The notes beneath the pieces are model-generated. The model saw only the letters and a list, made by a program, of their open reading frames with translations. It was not told where the DNA came from and did no database searches. This document shows, piece after piece, positions 1 through 6,832 of a stretch of 18,475 nt of DNA. Source of the DNA: Chthoniobacterales bacterium (GTDB taxonomy: Bacteria > Verrucomicrobiota > Verrucomicrobiia > Chthoniobacterales > JACTMZ01); NCBI GenBank assembly GCA_017853515.1, contig JAFMJK010000016.1, positions 1 through 18,475 of the forward strand, in the 5' to 3' direction. A program made the translations under genes and the position numbers. Position 1 is the stretch's first letter; the number at the start of each line of letters is the position of its first letter.

Positions 1-57
1 GGGCCAGCCGACCCTACCGAGGGGTGTGAAAAGTCGAAAAACTTTTCGTGATTGGCA

Positions 58-88
58 TAACAAAGCCAGAAATCTTTTGGGACTTGGT
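58..88 (+). repeat. Dispersed 31-bp intergenic repeat, copy 1
   Basis: Positions 58-88 match the reverse complement of 13770-13800 at 28 of 31 positions: 8 identical bases, a 4-base stretch with 3 mismatches, then 19 identical bases (AAATCTTTTGGGACTTGGT, 70-88). This copy lies 12 bp beyond the stop codon of the DUF4410 lipoprotein gene. Both copies have the same orientation relative to the 3' end of the gene before them. It could be a mobile intergenic element or part of a 3' untranslated signal. The copy number in the genome is unknown. Confidence 0.7.
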
Positions 89-100
89 TTGAGCGCGCAG

Positions 101-838
101 CTACCGGTCCAAGCTGGGCACGTTCAGTTGGCCGGCCGGAGTGCCGATTGTTCCGATTCTCTTGGGCCACGCCCTGCGCGGCGCGAGCTGGTGCGCGACG
201 AGACGGTCGTGGATGGCCGAGACAACCGCGCGCCCGGTGCGTTTGGCATCCTGCGTGACGCCTTTGTGGCTCCGCGTCACGGTGGAAGCGGTTCCGCCCG
301 CCACGCCGATCAAGACAGGAATCGTCACGGGTGAAGGAATGAAAAGGCTGAACAGCAGCCCGGGCTCCATGTTGCTCCCGCCGGTGGTTTTGAAGCTGAG
401 CCATGGCTTTTTGTCCGACGCGCCGAGGTTGTAGACTTGGACCGTTGTATCCATGCGCGTCCGCCCCGCGCCGAAGCCCACACCGAGGCGCAGGGCACGA
501 CTGCCTTGCTGCGCGACGAGCACGCGTCCCTCGACCAGCAATCCGGTCTTCGGGGGTTTCACCCCGCGCTCGAGCACCTTGGTCGGCGCAACCCAGCGCG
601 CGCCGCGCGAGAGAACTCCGTCGGTGATCAGGCGGCCGACTTTGTCGCGCGGATCCTCTTTTGCGGAGGCGGGAATAACGTCGAAGCGCGCGCCCCGGGA
701 AACCTCGAACGGGCGGACAAGCAGCGCGGCCGGCGCCGATTTGGGCGCGAGCGCGGCATTTTCCTGTTCCTCGATCACGCTGACCGATGAACAGGCTCCG
801 AGGAGCAGGCAGACCAAGGGAAGAAAACGCGGTCTCAA
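101..838 (-). CDS. DUF4410-type lipoprotein
   Basis: This 245-residue protein begins with a short lipoprotein signal: a basic start, a hydrophobic stretch and a lipobox L13-G14-A15-C16, so it should be lipid-anchored in the envelope. The central region, with a 'LLVEGRVLVAQQGSRALRLG' type segment followed by a Gly-rich 'GFGAGRTRMD' stretch, resembles the DUF4410 family, whose function is unknown. A glycine-rich hydrophobic segment around residues 165-185 could lie near a membrane. The start is TTG at 838, chosen because no ATG lies near the lipobox and a GAGG stands 8 bases upstream. The TTG overlaps the TGA of the preceding CBM9-like gene (TTGA), so the two genes are probably translationally coupled. 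Confidence 0.75.
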   Translation of the reverse strand: MRPRFLPLVCLLLGACSSVSVIEEQENAALAPKSAPAALLVRPFEVSRGARFDVIPASAKEDPRDKVGRLITDGVLSRGARWVAPTKVLERGVKPPKTGLLVEGRVLVAQQGSRALRLGVGFGAGRTRMDTTVQVYNLGASDKKPWLSFKTTGGSNMEPGLLFSLFIPSPVTIPVLIGVAGGTASTVTRSHKGVTQDAKRTGRAVVSAIHDRLVAHQLAPRRAWPKRIGTIGTPAGQLNVPSLDR

Positions 839-1503
839 GGAACTATCCTCAGGATGCCGTAATCCGCACGGCGGTGGAAATCCGGCTTGGGGCCGCGCTG
901 CGCGGGAAAGGACGAAAGGACAGGCACCGCGCCTTCGGTGTCATAGTCGTAGCGTCCGAAAAAAACATCCCACTCTTCGCCGCGGGTTTTGCCGCCGAGC
1001 AGGCTCCACGGCACGGCGATGACCGCGCGCCAACCGGCATCGGCAGGCGCGGCGTCGACGCGGACACCGTCGGCACCGGCGGGCGCGGCGATGCGGGACC
1101 GGTAACCGTCGAAAAAATAGAGGGACTTTTTCCCGGCCGGCGTGGCGTGGATTTCCGCGTAGCCGGCTTCGCCGCGGCGTCCGATGAATACTTCGACCGT
1201 GTCGCCGAGACGGAAGTGATCCATTCCGTCGTCGCGCCCCGGCGCGACAACGCGGCGGTCCGCGCAGTCGAAAAGAAAAAAGAGGGCATCGTCGTTCCAG
1301 CAGACCCGGACGGAAGTTTTTTGCGCTTCCGCGCCGTTCACGCCGCGCAAGACGGCCGGGGAAGATTCGCGCGCGGGCGGTTCACGGAGGACGGTTGCCG
1401 CGGCAAAGTCCGGATCACGCGTTGCCTCCAACGCGGGAGCGCCGGATAGAGAGGTGACGGAAGCCATGAGCAGAAAGAGGACGGGCCGCAAGGGGCGGAT
1501 CAT
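835..1503 (-). CDS. Secreted CBM9-like carbohydrate-binding protein
   Basis: This 222-residue protein has an N-terminal signal peptide (about residues 1-21, ending near SLSGA). The rest resembles the family 9 carbohydrate-binding module-like domain: a 'VCWNDDALFFLFDC' strand, the 'GDTVEVFIG' motif, a 'GYAEIHATPAGKK' segment and a C-terminal 'PKPDFHRRADYGILRI' ending. CBM9-like domains occur in secreted sugar-acting or sugar-binding proteins. No catalytic domain is attached here, so it is probably a stand-alone periplasmic or secreted binding protein; the ligand cannot be read from sequence. It is the first gene of a two-gene unit with the DUF4410 lipoprotein (4-base overlap). No clear Shine-Dalgarno sequence precedes the ATG at 1503; a second ATG 12 codons in would shorten the signal peptide. 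Confidence 0.75.
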   Translation of the reverse strand: MIRPLRPVLFLLMASVTSLSGAPALEATRDPDFAAATVLREPPARESSPAVLRGVNGAEAQKTSVRVCWNDDALFFLFDCADRRVVAPGRDDGMDHFRLGDTVEVFIGRRGEAGYAEIHATPAGKKSLYFFDGYRSRIAAPAGADGVRVDAAPADAGWRAVIAVPWSLLGGKTRGEEWDVFFGRYDYDTEGAVPVLSSFPAQRGPKPDFHRRADYGILRIVP

Positions 1504-1548
1504 GGCACAACCGGGCGGCCGGGTGAAGAAAGGCCCGGGGGAAAGAAG

Positions 1549-1576
1549 ATGACAATCGGCGCGCCGGGGATAAATT
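1549..1576 (+). promoter_or_regulatory. Candidate sigma70 promoter of tRNA-Pro
   Basis: ATGACA (1549-1554) matches the -35 consensus at 5 of 6 positions. TAAATT (1571-1576) matches the -10 consensus at 4 of 6, with a 16-base spacer. Transcription would start near 1583, a few bases before the mature tRNA. The site lies in the gap between the divergent CBM9-like gene and the tRNA. Confidence 0.4.
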
Positions 1577-1588
1577 GCCCGGCAGATC

Positions 1589-1662
1589 CGGGGCGTAGCT
1601 TAGCTTGGTAGAGCGCCTGGTTTGGGACCAGGAGGTCGCAGGTTCAAATCCTGTCGCCCCGA
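1589..1662 (+). tRNA. tRNA-Pro (anticodon TGG)
   Basis: A 74-base cloverleaf can be folded by eye. The acceptor stem pairs CGGGGCG (1589-1595) with CGCCCCG (1655-1661), followed by discriminator A1662. The anticodon stem pairs CCTGG (1616-1620) with CCAGG (1628-1632) around the loop TTTGGGA, giving anticodon TGG at 1623-1625. The T arm contains GGTTCAAATCC. C at position 1 is typical of bacterial proline tRNAs. The 3' CCA is not encoded; TTTT follows. The last 19 bases are antisense to the end of pabB. Confidence 0.96.
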
Positions 1663-2867
1663 TTTTCCGCGCCGAGCGCGGCCCGCAGCCCCGCGGCCTT
1701 CTGCCACGTCTCCGCGTATTCGCGGTGCGGATCGGAGTCGGCCACGATCCCGGCCCCGACCCCGTAGGTCGCGCGTCCCGCGCGGATGACCAAGGTGCGG
1801 ATGGCCACGCTGAAGACGGCGCGGCCGGACCAGTCGACGAAGCCGATGGCTCCGGTGTAGATGCCGCGCGCAGCGGGCTCCAATCCGGCGATGATTTCGC
1901 GCGCGCGTTTCTTCGGTGCGCCGGTGATCGATCCTCCGGGATAACAGGCGCGCACGGCGGCGAAAGGCGTGATGTCTTCGCGCAACCGTCCCTCGACGGT
2001 CGAGACAAGATGGTGCACGTGGGTGAAGGTTTCGAGCGCACAGAGCGAAGGCACGCGCACGCTGCCGTATTCGCAGACTTGGCCGAGGTCGTTGCGCAGA
2101 AGATCGGTGATCATGACAAGCTCGGCGCGCTCCTTGGGCGACGCGAGGAGTTCGCGCGCCGCGGCGGCATCGGAAGCCGCGTCGATACCGCGGGGACGTG
2201 TGCCTTTGATCGGCCGGGTGCAGATGCGGCGTCCTTCGATTTGCAGGAACGTTTCGGGAGACGCGCTCAGCACGGCCGTGTCTCCAAGCGAGAGATACGC
2301 CGCGCAGGGCGGGATATCTTCTCCGAGGAATCGACGGTAAAAGGCGCCGGGAGGTTCCGGCCAATCCGACTCGAGAGTGTGCGTGAGGTTCACCTGGTAG
2401 ATGTCGCCCGCGGCGATGTATTCGTGCGCGCGCCGCACCAGGCCGACCCATTCGCTTTCCGCAAGTCCGGCGCGAAAACGGGATGCGGGGGACGAACCGG
2501 ACGGATAAACAACCGCCCCGCGGGACCAGGACGGAAAAACTCCGAAGCGGAAATTGCCGTCGTAATCAAACCAACCGGCAACGCCTCCCTCGCCCGTCGC
2601 ACAGGCGCGGCCCGCGGACCAAGCCTCCTCCAAAACGGACCAATCCGCCCACGACCCTTCGAGAATCCGATCCGGTTCCACGGCAGCAAGGGGTTGACCG
2701 CCGGCGAAGGCCGGACCATCCAGAACGATGCCATCGGCCTGCCCGGAGAGAACTTTTTCCGCGGCATGGAGGGGTCGATCGGCGGCGGCAACAGGGGTCA
2801 TGGCCCATGGTGGTGCGGAAACCCTTTTCAATTCAAGGCCCGCAGGAGTAAAGTCGGCGGCTGCCAT
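1644..2867 (-). CDS. pabB: Aminodeoxychorismate synthase component I
   Basis: This protein (407 residues from this start) belongs to the chorismate-binding family. PabB with a PabA-type amidotransferase converts chorismate and glutamine to 4-amino-4-deoxychorismate for p-aminobenzoate and folate synthesis. Landmarks are GDIYQVNL (154-161), PIKGT with K221, DLLRNDLG (255-262), GSITGAPK (312-319) and GAGIVADSDP (371-380). Lysine in PIKGT marks PabB; anthranilate synthase TrpE has alanine there. No glutaminase domain is attached, so PabA must be encoded elsewhere. The frame is open upstream to 3155, but that part is antisense to a signal-peptide gene. I chose the ATG at 2867; the ATG at 2801 (385 residues) is an alternative and would leave a 64-base gap to the divergent gene. 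The last codons run into the tRNA-Pro gene. Confidence 0.88.
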   Translation of the reverse strand: MAAADFTPAGLELKRVSAPPWAMTPVAAADRPLHAAEKVLSGQADGIVLDGPAFAGGQPLAAVEPDRILEGSWADWSVLEEAWSAGRACATGEGGVAGWFDYDGNFRFGVFPSWSRGAVVYPSGSSPASRFRAGLAESEWVGLVRRAHEYIAAGDIYQVNLTHTLESDWPEPPGAFYRRFLGEDIPPCAAYLSLGDTAVLSASPETFLQIEGRRICTRPIKGTRPRGIDAASDAAAARELLASPKERAELVMITDLLRNDLGQVCEYGSVRVPSLCALETFTHVHHLVSTVEGRLREDITPFAAVRACYPGGSITGAPKKRAREIIAGLEPAARGIYTGAIGFVDWSGRAVFSVAIRTLVIRAGRATYGVGAGIVADSDPHREYAETWQKAAGLRAALGAENRGDRI

Positions 2868-3606
2868 GAAACGGATTGCCCTGCTGCTCTCTTTGACGGC
2901 CTGCGCCGCTGTTGGCGTCCACGCCCAGGAAGAGACACCCGCCTTGCCCGAACCGGCGGCGAGTCCGGCGGCAACCCCGGCCGCGGTGGATCCCGAGGAC
3001 CAAGCGCCGGCGGCCGGCGCGCCGCCCGCCGGCGAGCAACCAAGCGCGGAACTGATCATCGACGCCGAGGAAGCCGTGACCCAAGAACCGGGCCTTCCCG
3101 CAGGCGAAGAGCCCCTGCCGCAACTCGAGGGACAGCTCCCCGGCGAGGAAAACATCTTCGGCGACGATCTGTTCGGCCCCGGTGAATTTTACTCGCCCTC
3201 CATGCCGGAGATTCCGTCCGCCCCGCCGATCATCGAGGATCCGCGCGAACAGGAGCGCAAGATGCGCATCACATTCCGCAAAGTGCGCGCGCGACTCGAA
3301 GGCGATCCCGATCTGCTGTCGCTCAAGGACATGGCCGAGCGCGCCCCGACACCCGAAGATCGTCGCGCCGCGCGGCGTGCCTACTACGCGCTGTTCTTCG
3401 CCAAAATCCGCAAAGCGGACAAATCACTCGCGGACTACGCCGACAAACTGGAGAAACAATCGGTGGCCGACCTTTACCAGACGCGCATCCAACCCACCGT
3501 CGCTCTCAATCCGCCGCCGGAGCCGCAACCCGCGGCACAATTCATCCCGCCGAACCAATACCCGGACGCATTGCCGATCGACGAGGAGCCGGTCGCGCTT
3601 CCTTGA
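2866..3606 (+). CDS. Exported Pro/Ala/Glu-rich protein, unknown function
   Basis: This 246-residue protein has a signal peptide, MKRIALLLSLTACAAVGVHA, with probable cleavage before QEE. Residues 21-130 are low-complexity, rich in Pro, Ala, Glu and Gly and strongly acidic, so probably disordered. Residues about 128-210 are charged and probably helical ('EQERKMRITFRKVRARLEG' to 'DYADKLEKQSVADLYQTRI'), and the tail is again Pro-rich. I recognise no family. An AGGAGT stands 16 bases before the ATG, which is far for a ribosome binding site. No alternative start upstream gives a better signal peptide. The gene starts head to head with pabB and ends 7 bases from the convergent HAD gene, leaving no room for a terminator. 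A periplasmic or envelope location is inferred from the signal peptide only. Confidence 0.75.
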   Translation: MKRIALLLSLTACAAVGVHAQEETPALPEPAASPAATPAAVDPEDQAPAAGAPPAGEQPSAELIIDAEEAVTQEPGLPAGEEPLPQLEGQLPGEENIFGDDLFGPGEFYSPSMPEIPSAPPIIEDPREQERKMRITFRKVRARLEGDPDLLSLKDMAERAPTPEDRRAARRAYYALFFAKIRKADKSLADYADKLEKQSVADLYQTRIQPTVALNPPPEPQPAAQFIPPNQYPDALPIDEEPVALP

Positions 3607-3613
3607 GACGGGT

Positions 3614-4402
3614 TCAGACCCCGGCGATTGCCGGCAACTCGCCGAGCGAGCGGATGGTGTAATCCGGTTCGACCAAGCCGACGGGTTCTTCCTCCCCCTC
3701 CAGCGCGAGCCAACAGGTGCGCATGCCGGCGCGCTTTGCGCCCACGATATCGCGGGCCAGGGAATTGCCGACCATGAGCGATTCGTCCGGCTCCGCGCCG
3801 AGCTTGCCGAGCAGATGGCGGAAAATTTCCGGTTCGGGTTTGCCCGTGCCGATTTCGCCGGAAACAACGGCCGCGTCGAAAAACATGCCGAGTCCGGATG
3901 CTTCGATTTTTTCGCGCTGCAGGTCGGGTGCTCCATTGGTGAGCAAGCCGATGCGGATTCCGGCGGAGCGGAGTCGGCGCAGAATTTCCTCGGCGCCGGG
4001 CAGCCGGTCCTGCAGTTCGCGACGGCGACGGGCGAAGAGGACCCCGAGTTCGGCCGCGAGCACGTCGTCCCCGACACTCTCATCGGCCAGAGCGCGACGC
4101 CAGATTTCGGTGCGGAAATGCGGAACCCATTCGCGCAAATGGCGCAAATAATCCTCGTCGCCGTGAAAGTGACCCCACATACCCTCGAAAGCCACGATGC
4201 CCAGCGCGTCGCACCGATCGACCGGGGCATGGGCGCGCCAGAGTTGATCGGACGCCCGCTTGGCCGCGGCAGCGAGCCGGCCGGCGTCCGCGCCGGTGCG
4301 CGCGGCGGCTTCGGCCGCCGTCTCGGTGAGGGCACGCCGCGAGAGGCGCTCGTCCCAGACAAGCGTGTCGTCGAGGTCGAAAACAACGGCGCGGAATTTC
4401 AC
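3614..4402 (-). CDS. HAD-superfamily phosphatase
   Basis: This 262-residue cytoplasmic protein carries all four haloacid dehalogenase motifs: I, DLDDT with nucleophile D9 and acid D11; II, LLTNG with T155; III, K188 in GTGKPEPEIF; IV, GNSLARD with D218. The helical insert between motifs I and II (about residues 20-135) is a C1-type cap, as in phosphoglycolate phosphatase- and YjjG-like small-molecule phosphatases. The substrate cannot be read from sequence. The start is GTG at 4402, directly before the KFRAVVFDLDDT strand; longer in-frame starts lie inside the upstream methyltransferase gene. It begins 8 bases after that gene's stop and is the last gene of the minus-strand run that starts with feo, so it is probably co-transcribed. 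Confidence 0.87.
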   Translation of the reverse strand: MKFRAVVFDLDDTLVWDERLSRRALTETAAEAAARTGADAGRLAAAAKRASDQLWRAHAPVDRCDALGIVAFEGMWGHFHGDEDYLRHLREWVPHFRTEIWRRALADESVGDDVLAAELGVLFARRRRELQDRLPGAEEILRRLRSAGIRIGLLTNGAPDLQREKIEASGLGMFFDAAVVSGEIGTGKPEPEIFRHLLGKLGAEPDESLMVGNSLARDIVGAKRAGMRTCWLALEGEEEPVGLVEPDYTIRSLGELPAIAGV

Positions 4403-4410
4403 GGCGTCAT

Positions 4411-4983
4411 TCAAACGCGCCCGAAGAGCCGGAGCAACTCCCGGCCTTCGCGCTCGGGAAAAGTCGGTATGCCGCCGTATTCCTCGAGCAGACGGAAATG
4501 CGGAGTGAATATTCCGTCGATTTCCCCCGTGGTGCAACCGAACGGCGGACCGAGGCCGTCATTGTCCGGATCGAGAAAAAAGACGGCGAGCAAACGTCCG
4601 CCCGGCTTGAGCACCGAAGCGACTGCCGTGACATAATCGACGCGGCGCGACGGATCGATGGCGCAAAAACAGGTGTGTTCGAAGACGCCGTCGAAGGATT
4701 GCTTGAAACCGGGGGGCAAAGCGAACAGGTCGCCCAGGAAGTATCGCTCGTGTCCGACGGGGGGATGGGCGCGGGCTTTTTCCAGGGCGAGCGGCGCGAT
4801 GTCCAATCCGGTCACATCGAGACCTTGCGCGGCCAAGGCGCGCACGTCGTGTCCCGTGCCGCAACCGGGAACGAGAACACGCCCGGACAGCGCGCTCCGC
4901 GCCAGTGCGATACCGAGCGCGGGATGCGCGGCGCCTTTGTCCCAGGGCGTGTCGCCCTCGATGTAGCGCCGGTTCCAGTCCAT
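4411..4983 (-). CDS. TPMT-family SAM-dependent methyltransferase
   Basis: This 190-residue protein begins MDWNRRYIEGDTPWDKG, the usual opening of thiopurine S-methyltransferase-like enzymes. The SAM-binding site is VLVPGCGTGHDVRALAAQG (37-55) followed by LDIAP (60-64). The FDGVFEHTCFCAIDP stretch (97-111) and LKPGG (125-129) are also typical of the family, which methylates thiols, selenium, tellurium or halide/thiocyanate substrates. Which of these is used here is unknown. Family members of this size are full-length. The ATG at 4983 begins 8 bases after the stop of the ACT-domain gene. The frame extends upstream, but that part is antisense-like and overlaps the ACT gene. No strong Shine-Dalgarno sequence; coupling to the upstream gene is likely. 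Confidence 0.85.
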   Translation of the reverse strand: MDWNRRYIEGDTPWDKGAAHPALGIALARSALSGRVLVPGCGTGHDVRALAAQGLDVTGLDIAPLALEKARAHPPVGHERYFLGDLFALPPGFKQSFDGVFEHTCFCAIDPSRRVDYVTAVASVLKPGGRLLAVFFLDPDNDGLGPPFGCTTGEIDGIFTPHFRLLEEYGGIPTFPEREGRELLRLFGRV

Positions 4984-4991
4984 GCCCCGGT

Positions 4992-5453
4992 TCAGCGGGA
5001 CAAATCCGTCTGGCGAAGGAGGCGGAAGCCGCGCCCGGCGAGCACGGCGCTGGCACACTCGAGGTCGTCGGTATGCACGGCGATGAGCGGGCGTCCGCGC
5101 GGTCGCACGAGAAGAGTGTAGCTGAAGAAAATATTCACCTCGGCTTCGAGCAACGCGGCGAGCATGCGCGGGAGATCCGGCGCGCCCTCCTCCAGTTCGG
5201 CGACGACGAGTTCGCAGGCGCCGTAGGCAATGTCGTTGCGCCCGAAAAGTTCCTCCAGCCGGTCGGGATCGCTCACAATGATGCGCGCGATGGAAGTCTC
5301 GGAGGAGTCCTGGATACTCAGGCCGAGGACGACGATGCGCGCTTCGTTGAGCATCTGCACCACTTCCATGAGAGCGCCGACGCGGTTGGCGAGGAAAACG
5401 GAATATTGCCTGACTCCCGCGCCGTCCAATTTCTCCGTTGTTTCGGTTGCCAT
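4992..5453 (-). CDS. Tandem ACT-domain protein
   Basis: This 153-residue protein has no catalytic domain. Residues about 14-80 form one ACT-like unit ('YSVFLANRVGALMEVVQMLNEARIVVLGLSI'), and residues 81-148 form a second ('CELVVAELEEGAPDLPRMLAALLEAEVNIFFSYTLLV'). Stand-alone double-ACT proteins usually sense amino acids. Such proteins are sometimes labelled as acetolactate synthase regulatory subunits, but no catalytic partner lies nearby, so I do not adopt that name. The ATG at 5453 is 4 bases after the upstream stop at 5458, within a tightly packed operon. Its presence beside iron-uptake genes is unexplained. Confidence 0.8.
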   Translation of the reverse strand: MATETTEKLDGAGVRQYSVFLANRVGALMEVVQMLNEARIVVLGLSIQDSSETSIARIIVSDPDRLEELFGRNDIAYGACELVVAELEEGAPDLPRMLAALLEAEVNIFFSYTLLVRPRGRPLIAVHTDDLECASAVLAGRGFRLLRQTDLSR

Positions 5454-5457
5454 GGCC

Positions 5458-5901
5458 TTATTTGAAAAGGTAGAGGACGCAAATCTCGCGTGACCCGCGG
5501 GCGGATCCTCCGATCTCCAGAATATAGCGTCCGGTGGCGCCCGCTGTCACGCCGGCAGCAGAGACCTTGTCCCTCTTGAACGGCACCAGATCGACCGCCT
5601 GTCCGGAAGGATCACGCAGCGTGATCGACGGGCTCTCGCCCGGCGCGGAGCTCGCGGCGCAGAACCAATATTGGTTGCCGGCGAAAAGGTTGAGGGCAAC
5701 GTGCCGAGGCTTCCCGTCCTGGAGGATTCCCGACCAAACGCCATCGCGCACTTTGAAACCTTCGTTGCCGAGCGCGCCGGCCAGATCGTAGAGCGCGGGG
5801 CGCAAGCCGGGGGCCGGCTCCGCGGCGGCAGGCGACGGGCCGGGGCTCTGCGCGAAAACGCCGGACGAGGCCGCCAGAAGAATCAGGAGGAAAATTTTCA
5901 T
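5458..5901 (-). CDS. Small exported protein, unknown function
   Basis: This 147-residue protein has a signal peptide, MKIFLLILLAASSGVFA, followed by a Pro/Ala-rich linker to about residue 32. The mature part has a pattern of short beta strands: 'GNQYWFCAASSAPGESPSITLRDPSGQAVDLVPF' and 'GVTAGATGRYILEIG', ending 'REICVLYLFK'. This is reminiscent of pre-peptidase C-terminal (PPC-like) beta sandwiches, but the resemblance is too weak for a family call. Two cysteines in the mature part could form a disulfide. The start ATG overlaps the stop of the upstream exported protein gene (ATGA, 5898-5901), so the two are probably made together. A much longer in-frame reading upstream is a shadow of that gene. 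Confidence 0.7.
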   Translation of the reverse strand: MKIFLLILLAASSGVFAQSPGPSPAAAEPAPGLRPALYDLAGALGNEGFKVRDGVWSGILQDGKPRHVALNLFAGNQYWFCAASSAPGESPSITLRDPSGQAVDLVPFKRDKVSAAGVTAGATGRYILEIGGSARGSREICVLYLFK

Positions 5902-6683
5902 TTCTGCTTGGCCGCGGCGGAGGACACGAAGTCCGCCGAAGTTTTCCCGAGGAGCACCGCCCGCGTCGCGGCACCGCCTTCCGGCACCGGGGCTTTCGCC
6001 TGCTCCTCGAGCAGGGAAAGGACACCGCGCACACGCTCGACCGCGGGGGCGTTGCGGGATTTTTCCGGAAGCTTGTCGAGGTCGCCGCGCAGACAGGCGA
6101 GCAGGGCGGACTGCGAGAGGGTTTCGTCCGCTTTTGCTTCCCCGGACAATTCCGCGGCACGGCTGCCGACCTGAAGCGCGCGAATCCACGCGCCCGCGGC
6201 GATCAATGTGGCCAATCCTTCGTCGCGCTGCGCCGCCATGGCCAGGCGCACTTCGTTCGTTGTGGCATCGAGTTCTTCCTTCAAGGCCGACCAGTCGTTG
6301 CGGTCGGCAAAATCGCTGATGCTTTTGCCGCGCGCCAGCACGTGCTCGCCCACGCCCAGGGCGCGCGCCAGCGAGATGATATCTTTCCCCGTGTTTTTCA
6401 CCTGCTGTCCGTCCTGAGCCTCGACGGCGATGTATCCGTCGGTGACGAGCGTGCCGAGGTTGATCGCGGCGAGAGGACGTTCGGCGTAAGTCGTGGGGAT
6501 GGGATCGCGGTAGAACGCGGCCCAGTCGGGTTTGGCGATCTTGTCGAGCGCGGCGAAAAATTCCGCGGGCGAAGGAACGGTGAGGACTTCGATTTCCCCG
6601 GCGTTCTCCTGCGCGTTCGCGACCGCAGTGTGCAGGGCGATCAAGGCCAGCAGCGCGAGGAGTGTCTTGCGCATGGTCGGCAT
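5898..6683 (-). CDS. Exported alpha-helical protein, unknown function
   Basis: This protein (261 residues) begins MPTMRKTLLALLALIALHTAVANA, a signal peptide ending with an ANA-QEN cleavage site. The mature part is rich in Ala, Leu, Glu and Lys and looks mostly helical. I see no catalytic motif, cysteine pair or membrane segment, and I do not recognise a family. The start at 6683 is favoured because its ATG shares a base with the TGA of the upstream Cys-rich peptide gene (TGATG); ATG at 6674 is an alternative three codons in. It overlaps the next exported protein by 4 bases. Its place directly behind the feo genes suggests a role in the periplasm under the same control, perhaps linked to iron, but nothing in the protein itself shows metal binding. 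Confidence 0.72.
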   Translation of the reverse strand: MPTMRKTLLALLALIALHTAVANAQENAGEIEVLTVPSPAEFFAALDKIAKPDWAAFYRDPIPTTYAERPLAAINLGTLVTDGYIAVEAQDGQQVKNTGKDIISLARALGVGEHVLARGKSISDFADRNDWSALKEELDATTNEVRLAMAAQRDEGLATLIAAGAWIRALQVGSRAAELSGEAKADETLSQSALLACLRGDLDKLPEKSRNAPAVERVRGVLSLLEEQAKAPVPEGGAATRAVLLGKTSADFVSSAAAKQK

Positions 6684-6832
6684 CAGCGGCCCGCGGGCGG
6701 GCGGGCGACAGGGCAGCGTCCGCAACATCCCCCGGCGGCATTTTTCCCGAGCAGGCGGTGAACGCGTCGCAGGAGATAAGCGACGGCGGCGACGATGGCG
6801 GCGGCTACCGCGATGAGTTCGAACCCGCTCAT
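6683..6832 (-). CDS. FeoB-associated Cys-rich membrane peptide
   Basis: This 49-residue protein has one transmembrane helix (about residues 3-21, FELIAVAAAIVAAVAYLLR), then a basic stretch and a Cys cluster C36-C37-x2-C40-P. This is the arrangement of the FeoB-associated Cys-rich membrane proteins found after feoB in many bacteria. They are thought to support FeoB-mediated Fe(II) transport, but their exact job is unclear. The ATG overlaps the feoB stop (ATGA, 6829-6832), and the stop overlaps the next start (TGATG). Confidence 0.78.
   Translation of the reverse strand: MSGFELIAVAAAIVAAVAYLLRRVHRLLGKNAAGGCCGRCPVARPPAGR

Noticed and set aside
28..48. AT-rich hairpin GAAAAGT/ACTTTTC as a terminator of the lipoprotein gene
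   Set aside because: The stem is weak, can pair in two registers and lacks a following T run on the minus strand.
1605..3185. Plus-strand frame running through the tRNA and opposite pabB
   Set aside because: It crosses a structured tRNA and is antisense to PabB with intact motifs.
4992..5453. Naming the double-ACT protein as acetolactate synthase small subunit
   Set aside because: No ilvB-type catalytic gene is nearby and stand-alone ACT pairs have several roles.
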